Source of the DNA: Thermosynechococcus sp. CL-1
GTDB lineage: Bacteria; Cyanobacteriota; Cyanobacteriia; Thermosynechococcales; Thermosynechococcaceae
Length of the DNA: 64,000 nt
Direction: 5' to 3'
Assembly: GCF_008386235.1 (NCBI RefSeq)
Contig: NZ_CP040671.1
Location: forward strand, 1-64,000
The position numbers were made by a program, and so were the translations under genes. The notes beneath the pieces were generated by a model. It was given only the letters and a program-made list of their open reading frames with translations, was not told where the DNA came from and ran no database searches. The first letter of the stretch is position 1; every line of letters begins with the position of its first letter. Of the stretch, positions 37,613 through 46,200 are shown one piece after another.

Positions 37613-38536
37613 TCAAGTCCATGTTTTGCCTAGCTTTCTTAACAAGCCATCAACAGTACCCTTAAGGCAAGCATAGATTTTTAGGCATTTTTCAGAGTCC
37701 TCAAATAATAAAATCACAAAGATTTTCCTCAAGCACTTAAAAACTCGATAAAAAGTACCAATGATAAAAAAGAAATAATTTTTAGACAATCGTGTTTCTA
37801 AGTAAGTGTGATTTCTATGAACGTAAAAATATCGTAGGGAGGAATATAAGTAAATAGTTTTACTTTTTTTGAATAACTGAATAGATTTTGAGTTACCAAA
37901 TCGATGATTTATTTTTCCATTGCAAATAGTAAATATTTTATAGTTCTTTTCTCTTAGCTTCATGCAGTAATCAAAATCAACAGCATCGATAAATAGGGAT
38001 TCATTAGGCAAACTGATCTTTTTTGCGGCATGACAATTAAGTAATGTCCCTGAAGTAATGACAGCATCACATTCATAAACCATATTTGAAGAATTTATCT
38101 TATGCCTACAAAATCGATAATTTTTATAAATAAATCCACAATCAATCTGGCCTGTTTCTTGATCCTTTACTAAGCAAGAGAGAATACCAATCTCGGATTT
38201 ATTAGTATAATTCTCATAAAAATTAATTAGATTCTCTAGAGCATTGTCATAGGGAGTGCTATCCTGATCAAATAACCAAATGAAGTCAAATTTATTTTGA
38301 ATTGCGTATTGAATTCCAAGGGCTAAACCACCAGCGACACCAATGTTTTCAGGATGATGCTTGACCTCTATAGATAGATTATTTCCTAATGTCTGAATAG
38401 TAAGAGGTTTGGATGAGTTATCAACAATTAATAGCTGGTCGATCTTATATGTTTGATTGATCAGGCTCTCTATACATCTATTGAGGGCAGAAGAATCATT
38501 ATAGGCAGTAATATAGGCTAAGATTCTATAATCCAT
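37613..38536 (-). CDS. GT2-family glycosyltransferase (rhamnosyltransferase-like), AT-rich
   Basis: A 307-residue GT-A glycosyltransferase. The N-terminal domain reads ILAYITAYNDSSALNRCIESL, then LLIVDNSSKP, ENIGVAGGLALGIQYA and FIWLFDQDS (the DxD metal site, about 91-98). This pattern is typical of rhamnosyl- or galactofuranosyltransferases. The gene is strikingly AT-rich, lacks HIP1 sites, and has a Lys/Asn/Ile-rich product, unlike its neighbours, which suggests recent acquisition. It starts immediately after the stop of the upstream GT2 gene, so the two form an operon. Confidence 0.87.
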   Translation of the reverse strand: MDYRILAYITAYNDSSALNRCIESLINQTYKIDQLLIVDNSSKPLTIQTLGNNLSIEVKHHPENIGVAGGLALGIQYAIQNKFDFIWLFDQDSTPYDNALENLINFYENYTNKSEIGILSCLVKDQETGQIDCGFIYKNYRFCRHKINSSNMVYECDAVITSGTLLNCHAAKKISLPNESLFIDAVDFDYCMKLREKNYKIFTICNGKINHRFGNSKSIQLFKKSKTIYLYSSLRYFYVHRNHTYLETRLSKNYFFFIIGTFYRVFKCLRKIFVILLFEDSEKCLKIYACLKGTVDGLLRKLGKTWT

Positions 38537-39274
38537 CTAGAGGTAACGGTAATTTTTGATCAATCGATAAATCAGCAATAATAGCTGAATGGATTTTGGA
38601 AAAAACTCTTTTTGAATAAGAAATAGCTCACAGAGAAGATTTGATTTATAGCGATGGGATAATCCTTTGGTATTGTATTGGCCAGCAATAAATTTGGCGA
38701 TCGCAGTCTTGCCACCCCCCTGTTGAACTTTGAGGATAAACGCTGCATCCGCAGCCGTAGGGTAGTAGTGCGAGTAATAGCCATACCGCTCATGTAGATT
38801 TCGTTTGATAAGTGTACCGACAGATTGAGCAGTGGTAAATGCTTGCACACCATGATGCCAAACAGCTCCCCCTGTTGGTTTAATGATTTCTTTTTTTTCT
38901 GAGTAGATATAGGCTGAAATTAGATCAGCTTCAGAAGTGGCGGCTGCTTGTTTGTAATGGGCGATCGCTAGGGGGTCGAGGCGATCGTCGGCACCAACGA
39001 CGAGATAATAGTCCCCAGATGCCCGTTGAATTCCTTTATTCAAGGCATGGAAAATACCGAAATCTGGCTCACTCACATAGTCAGTAATGACATCTCGTGC
39101 AGCTTGAATCAACTCAAGGGTGCCATCTTGGGAAGCTCCATCTATAACGATCCATTCAAAGGCGCGATCGCTCTGTTGGCGCACAGACTCAATCAGCCCC
39201 GGTAAGTGATCCGCAGCGTTATAGGTGGCTGTAATCAAGGAGATAGATGGGAAGGCTACCACACTGGATCGCAA
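38537..39274 (-). CDS. GT2-family glycosyltransferase (WcaE/WcaA-like)
   Basis: A 245-residue GT-A enzyme with ISLITATYNAADHLPGLIESVRQQ, WIVIDGASQDGTLELI, NKGIQRASGDYYLVVGADDRL (DD metal site) and a C-terminal part with HHGVQAFTTAQSV. It has normal base composition and HIP1 sites in its 5' half but becomes AT-rich toward its end, matching the composition step into the next gene. It likely builds a surface polysaccharide. The IS element begins 77 bp upstream of its start. Confidence 0.87.
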   Translation of the reverse strand: MRSSVVAFPSISLITATYNAADHLPGLIESVRQQSDRAFEWIVIDGASQDGTLELIQAARDVITDYVSEPDFGIFHALNKGIQRASGDYYLVVGADDRLDPLAIAHYKQAAATSEADLISAYIYSEKKEIIKPTGGAVWHHGVQAFTTAQSVGTLIKRNLHERYGYYSHYYPTAADAAFILKVQQGGGKTAIAKFIAGQYNTKGLSHRYKSNLLCELFLIQKEFFPKSIQLLLLIYRLIKNYRYL

Positions 39275-39429
39275 TTAATGGGAAATGACGAGACTAATCT
39301 CCACCTTTTGATTGTATAGAGTGGGTGGGGCGATCGCCTCGTCGTTATCTATAGCTATTTCGAAAGGGAGTGAGATATTTTCAAGAGGGATAGGCTATAC
39401 TCAAAGCGTCATGAATGTTACTCAAGAAC

Positions 39430-39801
39430 ATGAGCTATAGCTTGGACTTACGAGAGCGGGTTGTCTCCTATATCCAGCAAGGTGGCAAAATCAGTGAAGC
39501 GACTCAAATTTTTCAGGTGAGCCGCGCCACTATCCATCGCTGGCTGAAGCGAGACGACTTAGCCCCCACAGTTGTCCCTCGTCGTCCTTGGAAGTTGGAT
39601 TGGGCGGCCTTAGCAGCCGATGTTGCTGCCCATCCTGATGACCGTTTAATCGACCGTGCCCAGCGATTTGGCGTTCAAGTTTCCACCATTAGTTATGCCC
39701 TCGCCCAGATGGGCATCACCCGAAAAAAAAACAGATGCGTTACCAAGAACGGTGTGAAGAAGAGCGGCAAGCGTATCAACAACAGCTCGACACATGGGTA
39801 G
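39430..39801 (+). CDS. IS630-type transposase, first frame (HTH part)
   Basis: N-terminal half of the transposase, starting at MSYSLDLRERVVSYIQQGG (an ATG 15 bp earlier is also in frame). It contains an HTH (SEATQIFQVSRATIHRWLKR) and a second DNA-binding part (DDRLIDRAQRFGVQVSTISYALAQMG). A run of nine A at 39723-39731 (A AAA AAA context) permits a -1 shift into the second frame, giving ITRKKKQMRYQERC. This is the usual programmed frameshift of these elements. Without a shift, translation ends at 39801. Confidence 0.8.
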   Translation: MSYSLDLRERVVSYIQQGGKISEATQIFQVSRATIHRWLKRDDLAPTVVPRRPWKLDWAALAADVAAHPDDRLIDRAQRFGVQVSTISYALAQMGITRKKNRCVTKNGVKKSGKRINNSSTHG

Positions 39802-40277
39802 AGAGCCATGGGGAGGAAACGGTAGTCTATATCGATGAGACGGGGTTTGACTCTCGAGTAGAGTGTGAGTATGGGTGGTCAGCGCGAGGCCAACGAATTG
39901 ATGGAGAGCGAGCGGGGAAGCGTCAGAAAAGAGAGAGTTGAGTCGCAGGACGGTATAGACACCAGAAAGACTTCATCGCCCCAATGCTGTTTTGCGGATA
40001 CTTGAATGCGGTAGGGTTTGTGAGCTGGCTGAGTCAGTACTGTTTGTCAGCGTTAGAGAAACGTTCGTTGTTGATGATGGATAATGCACCGATTCATCCG
40101 AAAGGGGCGATTCAGGAAGCGGTCAAAGCGGCGGGTCACGAGGTGTTATTTTTACCGAAATACTCTCCTGATTTGAATGTAATTGAGCACGACTTCAGTG
40201 CGCTGAAGCGAGCGCGGATGTATGCAGGGTCAAACAGTTCGATTGATGAGTTGATTCGCAAGTATTGTGCTGGATAA
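39735..40277 (+). pseudogene. IS630-type transposase, second frame (DDE domain) with premature stop
   Basis: Catalytic half. The DDE residues are visible in VVYIDETGFDS, LLMMDNAPIHPKG and NVIEHDFSALK. An in-frame TGA at 39939-39941 splits it after KRQKRES; the reading continues in the same frame with VAGRYRHQKDFIAPML and runs to 40277. A single base change (for example from TTA) explains it. Two of the three catalytic residues lie after the stop, so the element is probably immobile unless the stop is read through. Confidence 0.8.
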
Positions 40278-40302
40278 TGTCTCATTCTTTATTGGAATAG
40301 CA

Positions 40303-40489
40303 TAATGCAGAGACATTGGATACGAAAACTCTTGTTCGCCTCGCATGGCGTAGTGGGTGCTATGAGTTGCTCCTAATCCTTGTTGTTCTTTATTTGTGCC
40401 CCAGAAGTTTCCTTGGGTTCCTTAAGCATAAACGCCATCGGCGACAGCGACAGCAGGCTAAGGAGCGGGCTAAGGATCTGTTAGGCTGA
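40303..40489 (+). pseudogene. 3' part of a small ORF split by the IS element
   Basis: Joining the left flank (from the GTG at 39321 to TA at 39351) with the right flank after removing the IS and one TA copy restores an open frame of about 71 codons: it begins VGGAIASSLSNAETLDTK and ends RQQAKERAKDLLG at 40489. The product would have one hydrophobic stretch (ELLLILVVLYLCP) and a basic tail. The family is not recognised. The end overlaps the 3' end of the opposite-strand permease gene by 9 bp. The reconstruction depends on the IS boundaries being right. Confidence 0.5.
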
Positions 40490-41482
40490 GATAGCATTAA
40501 ATAAATAACCAACCCCCACAATTCCTAAGGTAGTTAAACTAATAAAAATACCTAATAATTTTGGTTTTAAAACCTTTCGCAAAATGATCATCTCTGGCAA
40601 AGAAAGAGCAGTCACTGCCATGGTAAAAGATAAGACTGTACCGATAGGCATTCCCTTGGAAAATAGAGCTGAGGCAATGGGTAAAACCCCTGCAATATTA
40701 GTGTAAAGGGGTACTCCAATTAAAACAGCAACTAAGACAGCAAAGGGGTTATCTTTTCCTATCCATTCGCTAATAAGTTGAGCAGGCATATAACCGTGGA
40801 TTCCAGCACCAATACCAATCCCAATTATCACATAAATCCAAACCGATTTAAGAATTTCACTTGATTGAAACCAACCAACTTTGAATCTATCTTCCCAGCT
40901 CATCTGAGAGGATCTTGTTAGTTCAATATCCTCATCTTGAGATTGTTTATGCTGTTTATTTTTTAATTCCCAAATAAAAGGTTCTACCCATTTTTCTAGC
41001 TTCAACAAGCCAATAACATAACCGGTAATAACAGCTAATGTAATCCCAAAAAAGATATAAAATAAAGTTATTTTTAGACCAAATAAAGCGAATAATAAAA
41101 ATACAGCAACTGCATCCACCATCGGAGCGGAAATAAGGTAGGAGAAGGTAATACCTAAAGGTATGCCAGCTTTAAGAAAACCGATAAACAAAGGCACGGC
41201 AGAACAAGAACAAAATGGTGTTACTGCCCCTAAACTTGCTGCTAAAATATGCCCGCTTAATTTGCGTTTTCCCTCTAAATAAACTCTAACTTTTTCAGGT
41301 TCTAAGAAAGTTTGCAGTGTTCCAACTACAAAGCTAATTACAGCTAATAAGGTTAATATTTTTGGCACATCGTAAAAGAAGAAGTGCAAACTTTTGCCTA
41401 GGTGTGAGTCTAGGGATAAGCCAAATAATTTCGTAACTATTTGAGCAGATAACCAATCAAAGGGGTAAAACAAATCCAGCAT
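40481..41482 (-). CDS. COG0701 family permease (ArsP/UPF0718-like), AT-rich
   Basis: A 333-residue membrane protein with about eight hydrophobic segments in two blocks. The diagnostic motif GAVTPFCSCSAVPLFIGFLKAGIPLG (about 84-109) places it with the CxC-containing permeases, some of which export organoarsenicals. The second block contains IGVPLYTNIAGVLPI and FTMAVTALSLPEMIIL. Its base composition is lower in GC than the neighbours and HIP1 is absent, suggesting transfer. It is followed in the same direction, upstream, by a small CxxC redox protein gene, a pairing seen in many genomes. Confidence 0.87.
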   Translation of the reverse strand: MLDLFYPFDWLSAQIVTKLFGLSLDSHLGKSLHFFFYDVPKILTLLAVISFVVGTLQTFLEPEKVRVYLEGKRKLSGHILAASLGAVTPFCSCSAVPLFIGFLKAGIPLGITFSYLISAPMVDAVAVFLLFALFGLKITLFYIFFGITLAVITGYVIGLLKLEKWVEPFIWELKNKQHKQSQDEDIELTRSSQMSWEDRFKVGWFQSSEILKSVWIYVIIGIGIGAGIHGYMPAQLISEWIGKDNPFAVLVAVLIGVPLYTNIAGVLPIASALFSKGMPIGTVLSFTMAVTALSLPEMIILRKVLKPKLLGIFISLTTLGIVGVGYLFNAISA

Positions 41483-41584
41483 GTCTTTTTCCAGTTAAGT
41501 TTGTAGCAAACACTTGGGCTTTTTTTCAAATTGAGAAAACCTCAAGCAATTGAAACGCTACCAATAGCAATACTCTACGGAATG

Positions 41585-41821
41585 TTATTTTAAGAAGGAT
41601 GCAATTTCTTCAGGCGTTAAGACTTTTCCTTTGCTGACCACCTTGCCATTAATGGCCAAAGCAGGTGTTGACATTACTCCTCGGTTGGCTATTTCTAGGC
41701 TATCGGTTACGTGAGTAATTTCGGCCGCCAAGTTGAGATTTTTAACAGCAGTTTGAGTATTCACTTCTAGTTGTTGACATTTTTTGCAATTTGTGCCTAA
41801 AATTTCTATTTTTAATGTCAT
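41585..41821 (-). CDS. Small thioredoxin-like redox protein (CxxC)
   Basis: A 78-residue thioredoxin-fold protein with the active-site motif GTNCKKCQQL (Cys12 and Cys15) and a cis-Pro segment MSTPALAINGKVV. It belongs to the short redox-active disulfide group that accompanies COG0701 permeases and arsenic genes. It probably reduces or delivers a thiol-reactive substrate for the permease downstream (102 bp away, same strand). Low GC like the permease. Confidence 0.87.
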   Translation of the reverse strand: MTLKIEILGTNCKKCQQLEVNTQTAVKNLNLAAEITHVTDSLEIANRGVMSTPALAINGKVVSKGKVLTPEEIASFLK

Positions 41822-41839
41822 AATCTTTCCCTCTACTTT

Positions 41840-41856
41840 TAGGCGACATGCGCCTA
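41840..41856. repeat. Inverted repeat upstream of the redox gene
   Basis: TAGGCG-ACATG-CGCCTA, 19 bp upstream of the redox-gene start. It could be an operator or a small hairpin in the leader. A second short palindrome, TACAC-AA-GTGTA, lies at 41906-41917. Confidence 0.45.
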
Positions 41857-41950
41857 GGTCTAAGCGCTTTTCGTGTTTTATCCTGAGGCGATGCTTAACT
41901 CCGCTTACACAAGTGTAGCACCCCTTCAGCTTTCCTGCTAAGGCTTGCTA

Positions 41951-41976
41951 GTGGTAAAGGGCGGAGTTCCCCGCCC
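41951..41976 (-). terminator. Probable terminator downstream of smtA
   Basis: Read leftward, GGGCGG-GGAACT-CCGCCC (41976-41959) is followed by TTTACCAC. The stem is strong but the T tract is short. Confidence 0.5.
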
Positions 41977-41998
41977 ATTCAGCTAAAAATTGCGAGCC

Positions 41999-42166
41999 TT
42001 AGCTACAGCCACAGCCAGCGTGGCCACAACCACCGCTTTCTTTGCAGGTGCCGTTGGCACAGGCTTCGGAGCAGTAGGGTTTGCCCTCAACCATGATGGC
42101 CTCGCTGAGGGAGACAATGCAGAGGCAGTGGGGGCAGGCACATTTCATTTGGGTAACGGTTGTCAT
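41999..42166 (-). CDS. smtA: Bacterial metallothionein (SmtA type) with an extra cysteine
   Basis: A 55-residue zinc- and cadmium-binding protein. The ATG at 42166 (MTTVTQMKCACPHCLC) aligns with SmtA of Synechococcus PCC 7942; an upstream in-frame ATG would add five residues. Cysteines are at 9, 11, 14, 16, 32, 36, 41, 47, 52 and 54. Nine match the SmtA Zn4Cys9His2 pattern; Cys41 is additional. His49 is kept, but the position of SmtA His40 is Thr here. It is divergent from smtB with the operator between them. Confidence 0.94.
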   Translation of the reverse strand: MTTVTQMKCACPHCLCIVSLSEAIMVEGKPYCSEACANGTCKESGGCGHAGCGCS

Positions 42167-42227
42167 GGCTGTTCTCTCCAAATAAGTGACACAAGGGAGG
42201 TATGCTTCACCTCTCCTTTAATATATC

Positions 42228-42241
42228 TGAACAGTTGTTCA
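42228..42241. promoter_or_regulatory. SmtB operator
   Basis: TGAACA-GT-TGTTCA, a perfect 6-2-6 inverted repeat between smtA and smtB, flanked by AT-rich sequence (AATATATC on the left). This is the core of the ArsR/SmtB 12-2-12 site. It lies 62 bp before the smtA ATG and 44 bp before the smtB ATG. Confidence 0.85.
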
Positions 42242-42284
42242 AATGTCAATTAGTTAGCACCTGATCAACGCCTATGATGGAAGT

Positions 42285-42677
42285 ATGAATCCTAAAACCA
42301 TTGGTGCTCCTCATCCCCATCATCCCGAAGCGTTGGCACGGGTGAGCGATCGCCTGCTCTCTACGGAGAAAGCCCAACGGATGGCGCAATTTTTTGGCCT
42401 CTTGGCGGATGCCAACCGACTGCGGATTGTCGCCTTGCTCGCCCAAGGGGAGTTTTGTGTTGGCGATATTGCCGTGGCACTGGAAATGAGCGAATCTGCC
42501 GTCTCCCACCAATTGCGGATGCTTAAGGCCATGCGACTGGTCAAGTTTCGTCGCCAAGGGCGGCATATCTTTTATCAATTGCTAGATCACCATGTCCTCG
42601 CTCTTTATGAGGCGGTCGCAGAACACTTAGATGAAGACGCATCAGACACTTCAGGGAGTGGGAACGGGGCAAGATGA
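42285..42677 (+). CDS. smtB: Zinc-responsive repressor of the ArsR/SmtB family
   Basis: A 130-residue winged-helix repressor that releases DNA when it binds zinc. The HTH is VGDIAVALEMSESAVSHQLRML and the wing FRRQGRHIFYQL. The alpha-5 metal site is intact: within DHHVLALYEAVAEHLDE, Asp, His (+2), His (+13) and Glu (+16) match SmtB Asp104, His106, His117 and Glu120. There is no alpha-3 CxC arsenic motif (FCVGD holds one Cys). It should control the divergent smtA and itself. Its 3' end overlaps the convergent pilin gene by 27 bp. Confidence 0.93.
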   Translation: MNPKTIGAPHPHHPEALARVSDRLLSTEKAQRMAQFFGLLADANRLRIVALLAQGEFCVGDIAVALEMSESAVSHQLRMLKAMRLVKFRRQGRHIFYQLLDHHVLALYEAVAEHLDEDASDTSGSGNGAR

Positions 42678-43124
42678 GGGTGAGGCAATTCCTGAACCAG
42701 CGGGGGCAGCTTCTAAAATTTGGGTTGTGGTTAGTGTTGTAAACGTAGCATAGGTGCAGCCCGTAAACGCTTTCAATTCTGAACGCTCAGGGGTGGCTCG
42801 GAATTCAGCATAGTTACTATTCGCAGCGGTGATTGCGTAATCATAGTCGGGCGTATCACTAAAGCCGATTTGTAAACTTGCGATGTCAGTGGTGAATGTG
42901 GGATTGGCCAAACGGTAGGCCTGTTGCGCACGGTTGACCGCGCCAACATTTGTTTTGGCTTGGGATTCGCGGGCTTTGGTGGCTTGATTTAACATGGAGG
43001 GGAGGGCGATCGCCGCCAAAATCGCGATAATAATGACAACGACGAGCAGTTCAATGAGGGTAAAGCCTTTCGAGAGGATGAGCGATCGGTAGAACCAAGG
43101 CAAATTAAGACGGTAAGGAGACAT
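42651..43124 (-). CDS. Second type IV pilin-like protein
   Basis: A 157-residue prepilin-like protein. The leader (about 20 residues) ends at G|FTLIELLVVVIIIAILAAIALPSMLNQATKAR, almost identical to the first 30 mature residues of the pilin at 35557-36009. The paralogues also share VGAVNRAQQAYRL. The globular part differs, with two cysteines (TGCTYAT and SSCPVP) and a Pro-rich end. It could be a minor or alternative pilin. It lies 6.6 kb from the first pilin gene on the same strand. Confidence 0.9.
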   Translation of the reverse strand: MSPYRLNLPWFYRSLILSKGFTLIELLVVVIIIAILAAIALPSMLNQATKARESQAKTNVGAVNRAQQAYRLANPTFTTDIASLQIGFSDTPDYDYAITAANSNYAEFRATPERSELKAFTGCTYATFTTLTTTQILEAAPAGSGIASPSSCPVPTP

Positions 43125-43200
43125 AGGGCGGCTCTCGGGTTAGACTCGTCTTCACTCTCAAGTGTTCCCACAGATCTCTGTAAAATTACAGGGAGCTCCT

Positions 43201-46200
43201 CTATAGCCCCAGTAGTTTTTTCTTGGCCGCTTGGAACTCCGCTTCTGAGAGTAGTCCCTGCTGGTACATGGCCATGAGTTGTTGCAGTTGCTCTAAGCCA
43301 GAGGAACTCGCCGAAGCACTGGTTTCAGGTGTTGGTTCGGGTTGGGATGGAGGTGGTTCAGGAGCAGGGGACGTTGGTGTGGGGCTAGGGGCTGGTGTGC
43401 CTTGAGCCAATTGATAGGTTTGGATCACCTCTTGGAGAATGGCGGCTTCTCGCTTATATTCAAGGCTGTCGCGTCCCCCAGCTTTGTGGAGTTCTTCCTC
43501 GCGTCGCTTCAAGTAGTTCAGTAGATGCTCATAGAGGGCTTGCTTTTGTTCTGGGGTTTCTGCGGCTGTAAGGATAGCGGTGACTTGGCGCTGAATTTCT
43601 TCTAAGTCGGGACGGCAGGCCAACACCTCTAGGACTTGGGTCACCTCCTCCCAGTTGGCGGCAATGTCCACATCTTCAAGACCAACGGCAGTATGGCGGG
43701 TGTAGCGGATGGTGGCTTCGCGGGTGGCGCGGTTTTCTGCTTGCTTTAGGACATCAAGGGCGCGAGCAATCACCACCAGTTTTAGAATTTGGGGGTTTTC
43801 TGGAAACACATCCCAGAAGGGGGGATCCTTTTGCAGATGTACGGGGATGGGCAAATCGCGGTTTTCGCCCCGCAGGCGGGCGCGTTTGGCGGTAATCATT
43901 TGGCCTCGCCAATCTTGATAGGACTGGCGCAGTTCGGGCATGCCCTCAATACAGCGTAGGGAAAAGCCCCCCATCTCTTGGACAAAGACAATGCGGTGGC
44001 GTTCGCGATCGCCCAAGGGCTTAATGTCATCACTGGTAATGCTCTGGCCATTCGGTTTGACGAGGTTCTTGAGCAGGGGAATCAGTTTTTTGGCAGCCAA
44101 ATCAGCCGTATTTTCACCGCCAACAATGGCGATATTGGTATTCACTGAAGGAGTAAAGCCAGCATCACGACCACTCATGACCGCTTGGGAGAGCAATAGC
44201 AGTGGCTTTGATTTTTGGTAAGCCATGCGCAGGGCATTGAGGATCTCCGCTTCATCATTGCGATAGAACTGCAACAGGCGATCGCAGGCGGTGAGATCCC
44301 GCACAAGGCGGCTCTCTTCTGGGGCATTTTGCACGGTGCGCCGTACGGTTTCTTGGATAATCTCCCGCAGGTCACTTTCTTGGACATCCGCTAGTTGTGC
44401 CAAATCCAAGAGACGCATCACCTCATTGGCGGCGCGGGTTTCCTTCCAGAGGGGACTGGCCTCCTGCAACACCGTTGCTGCCGTTGTGGTACAGAGTTGG
44501 TTTAGACCAATGGCAAATGTGGACTGCACCCCGGTATTGGCACCCGCATAGCGTTCCACCAAGTCTTGATAGAGGCCATTGAGTTCTTGGCGATCGTAGA
44601 GCTTCACCCCATTGATTCGCAGGGCATCGGCACTATCCGCTTGACTATCGGCCATCGCCTTGAAACTATCCCGTAAATTGAGGAGCCGCTGGTTGAGCTT
44701 GGCAAGACGTGCCTCCATCCCCTGCAGCCATTCCTCTAGTTTGTCCATCACCTCCTTGGCCAGAAAGCGGGCTTTAGCTTGAATGATGGCATTGAAACTG
44801 CCCTCAATGCCTTCTAGAGCCTGCTGGCAGAATTCCTCCATTTTCGCTTGCTTGGAGATGCCAAAGAGAGTGCTAAAGTGCTGGATATCCTGCAGGGCAT
44901 TTTCGTATTGCCGCTGACGGTTGGTGATATTGGGCTGCCAAGTTTGCTGAATTTCGCGGTCATATTTTTCCTTTTGACTGACAAAAATTTGGCGAATTTG
45001 CAGCAGAAAGGCATTGGCAAACTTGGGTCCGCGATTGCGATCTTCAACAATGCGGTAGAACTCCTCCTCAAGACTTTGGCGAGCCTGCTGGATAATTTGA
45101 TTGCGGTTGTCGTACATGCGCTGCAAAAAGTCACCGTGGAGACGCTCATCGGGGCTAAGTTCGCGCAAGTGGGCAGCACGGTAATTGTCCACCTGTTCAC
45201 TCAGCCAAGGCACAAATTGCAAAATTTTGCCTCTTTCGGCACCAATCATGCCCCCTACCCCCTGTTGGGTACATTCAAGGCGGTTTTCACGGCTAATTTG
45301 ATTGCGTAGATCATTCACCCAGCGGGAAATTTCCTGCATGTAGGGGCGATCGCCCGCTGCTGCTAAGGCCAGTACCAAATCCACATCCAGCAAGTTCATG
45401 GGTTTCAGGAGACTCTGGGTCACCTCTAAAAGCTGGGGTGGCAATTGCACCGATTCGTTCAGCCACCAGTGAATAAAGTCTTGGCAAAGGCGATAGGTCA
45501 AGGAGGCGCGAATTTGGGCAATGGGAATTTCGACACTGGAGAGGCCAAAGGCCATAAAGCTCTTGGGATAGCCCCGCCCCCCGGCATCCTGAGAGGCCCA
45601 AGCCGCCTTAATGTTGTCGCGAATCGAGCGTTTGTGGGGCGCAAAGTCAGAAGTGAGATCCAAAAAGATATTTTGGGCAATCATCTCGCGGATCTCATCG
45701 AGCTTGAATTCATTCTCGCCATTTTTAGTGCCCACGAGGTAGGTAAAGTCAAAGGGAGGACAGTTGTAGCGCACTTCGTCGCTGAGGCTGCTACTAAATT
45801 GCGCCACGTACTCGGTGCGGTAGTCGGCAAAGTAACTGAGTTCCATGAGGGCGGCATAGCCATTGGCCAGCACGCGATCGCCGACACTAATGGCTGCAAA
45901 GGCATTGGGCATGGGCACAATTGCCGTGACGAGGGGACTCGACTGCCCCTTGAGCCAATGGCGCACACAATAGCCGAGGTCAATGAGCATACCGCTACCG
46001 GTGCCCCCAGAGAGGGAACCTGTAATAAAGACATTGAGGCTACTATTGTTGACCTTGAGGCCATAGCGGCTTTGCATATAACTTTCGTGGCCTTTAACGC
46101 GATCGCTGGCCGCTTGGAACTTTTGTTGAATCGCATGGTAGTTGCAAAAGAAGGCAAACCGACCACAGGCACGGATTTGACCCGCCCCAGCCTCTAGGGC

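Larger units (their letters stand above)
39352..40302 (+). mobile_element. IS630/Tc1-like insertion sequence, degenerate
   Basis: 951 bp bounded by TA dinucleotides (39350-39351 and 40303-40304), the target duplication expected of this family. Imperfect terminal inverted repeats of about 30 bp: the left end TAGCTATTTCGAAAGGGAGT (39352 on) pairs with the complement of the right end, TGCTATTCCAATAAAGAATG (40302 leftward), and both continue into GAGA(T/C)ATT. It carries a two-frame transposase gene with an additional in-frame stop. It appears to interrupt a small ORF. Confidence 0.85.
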
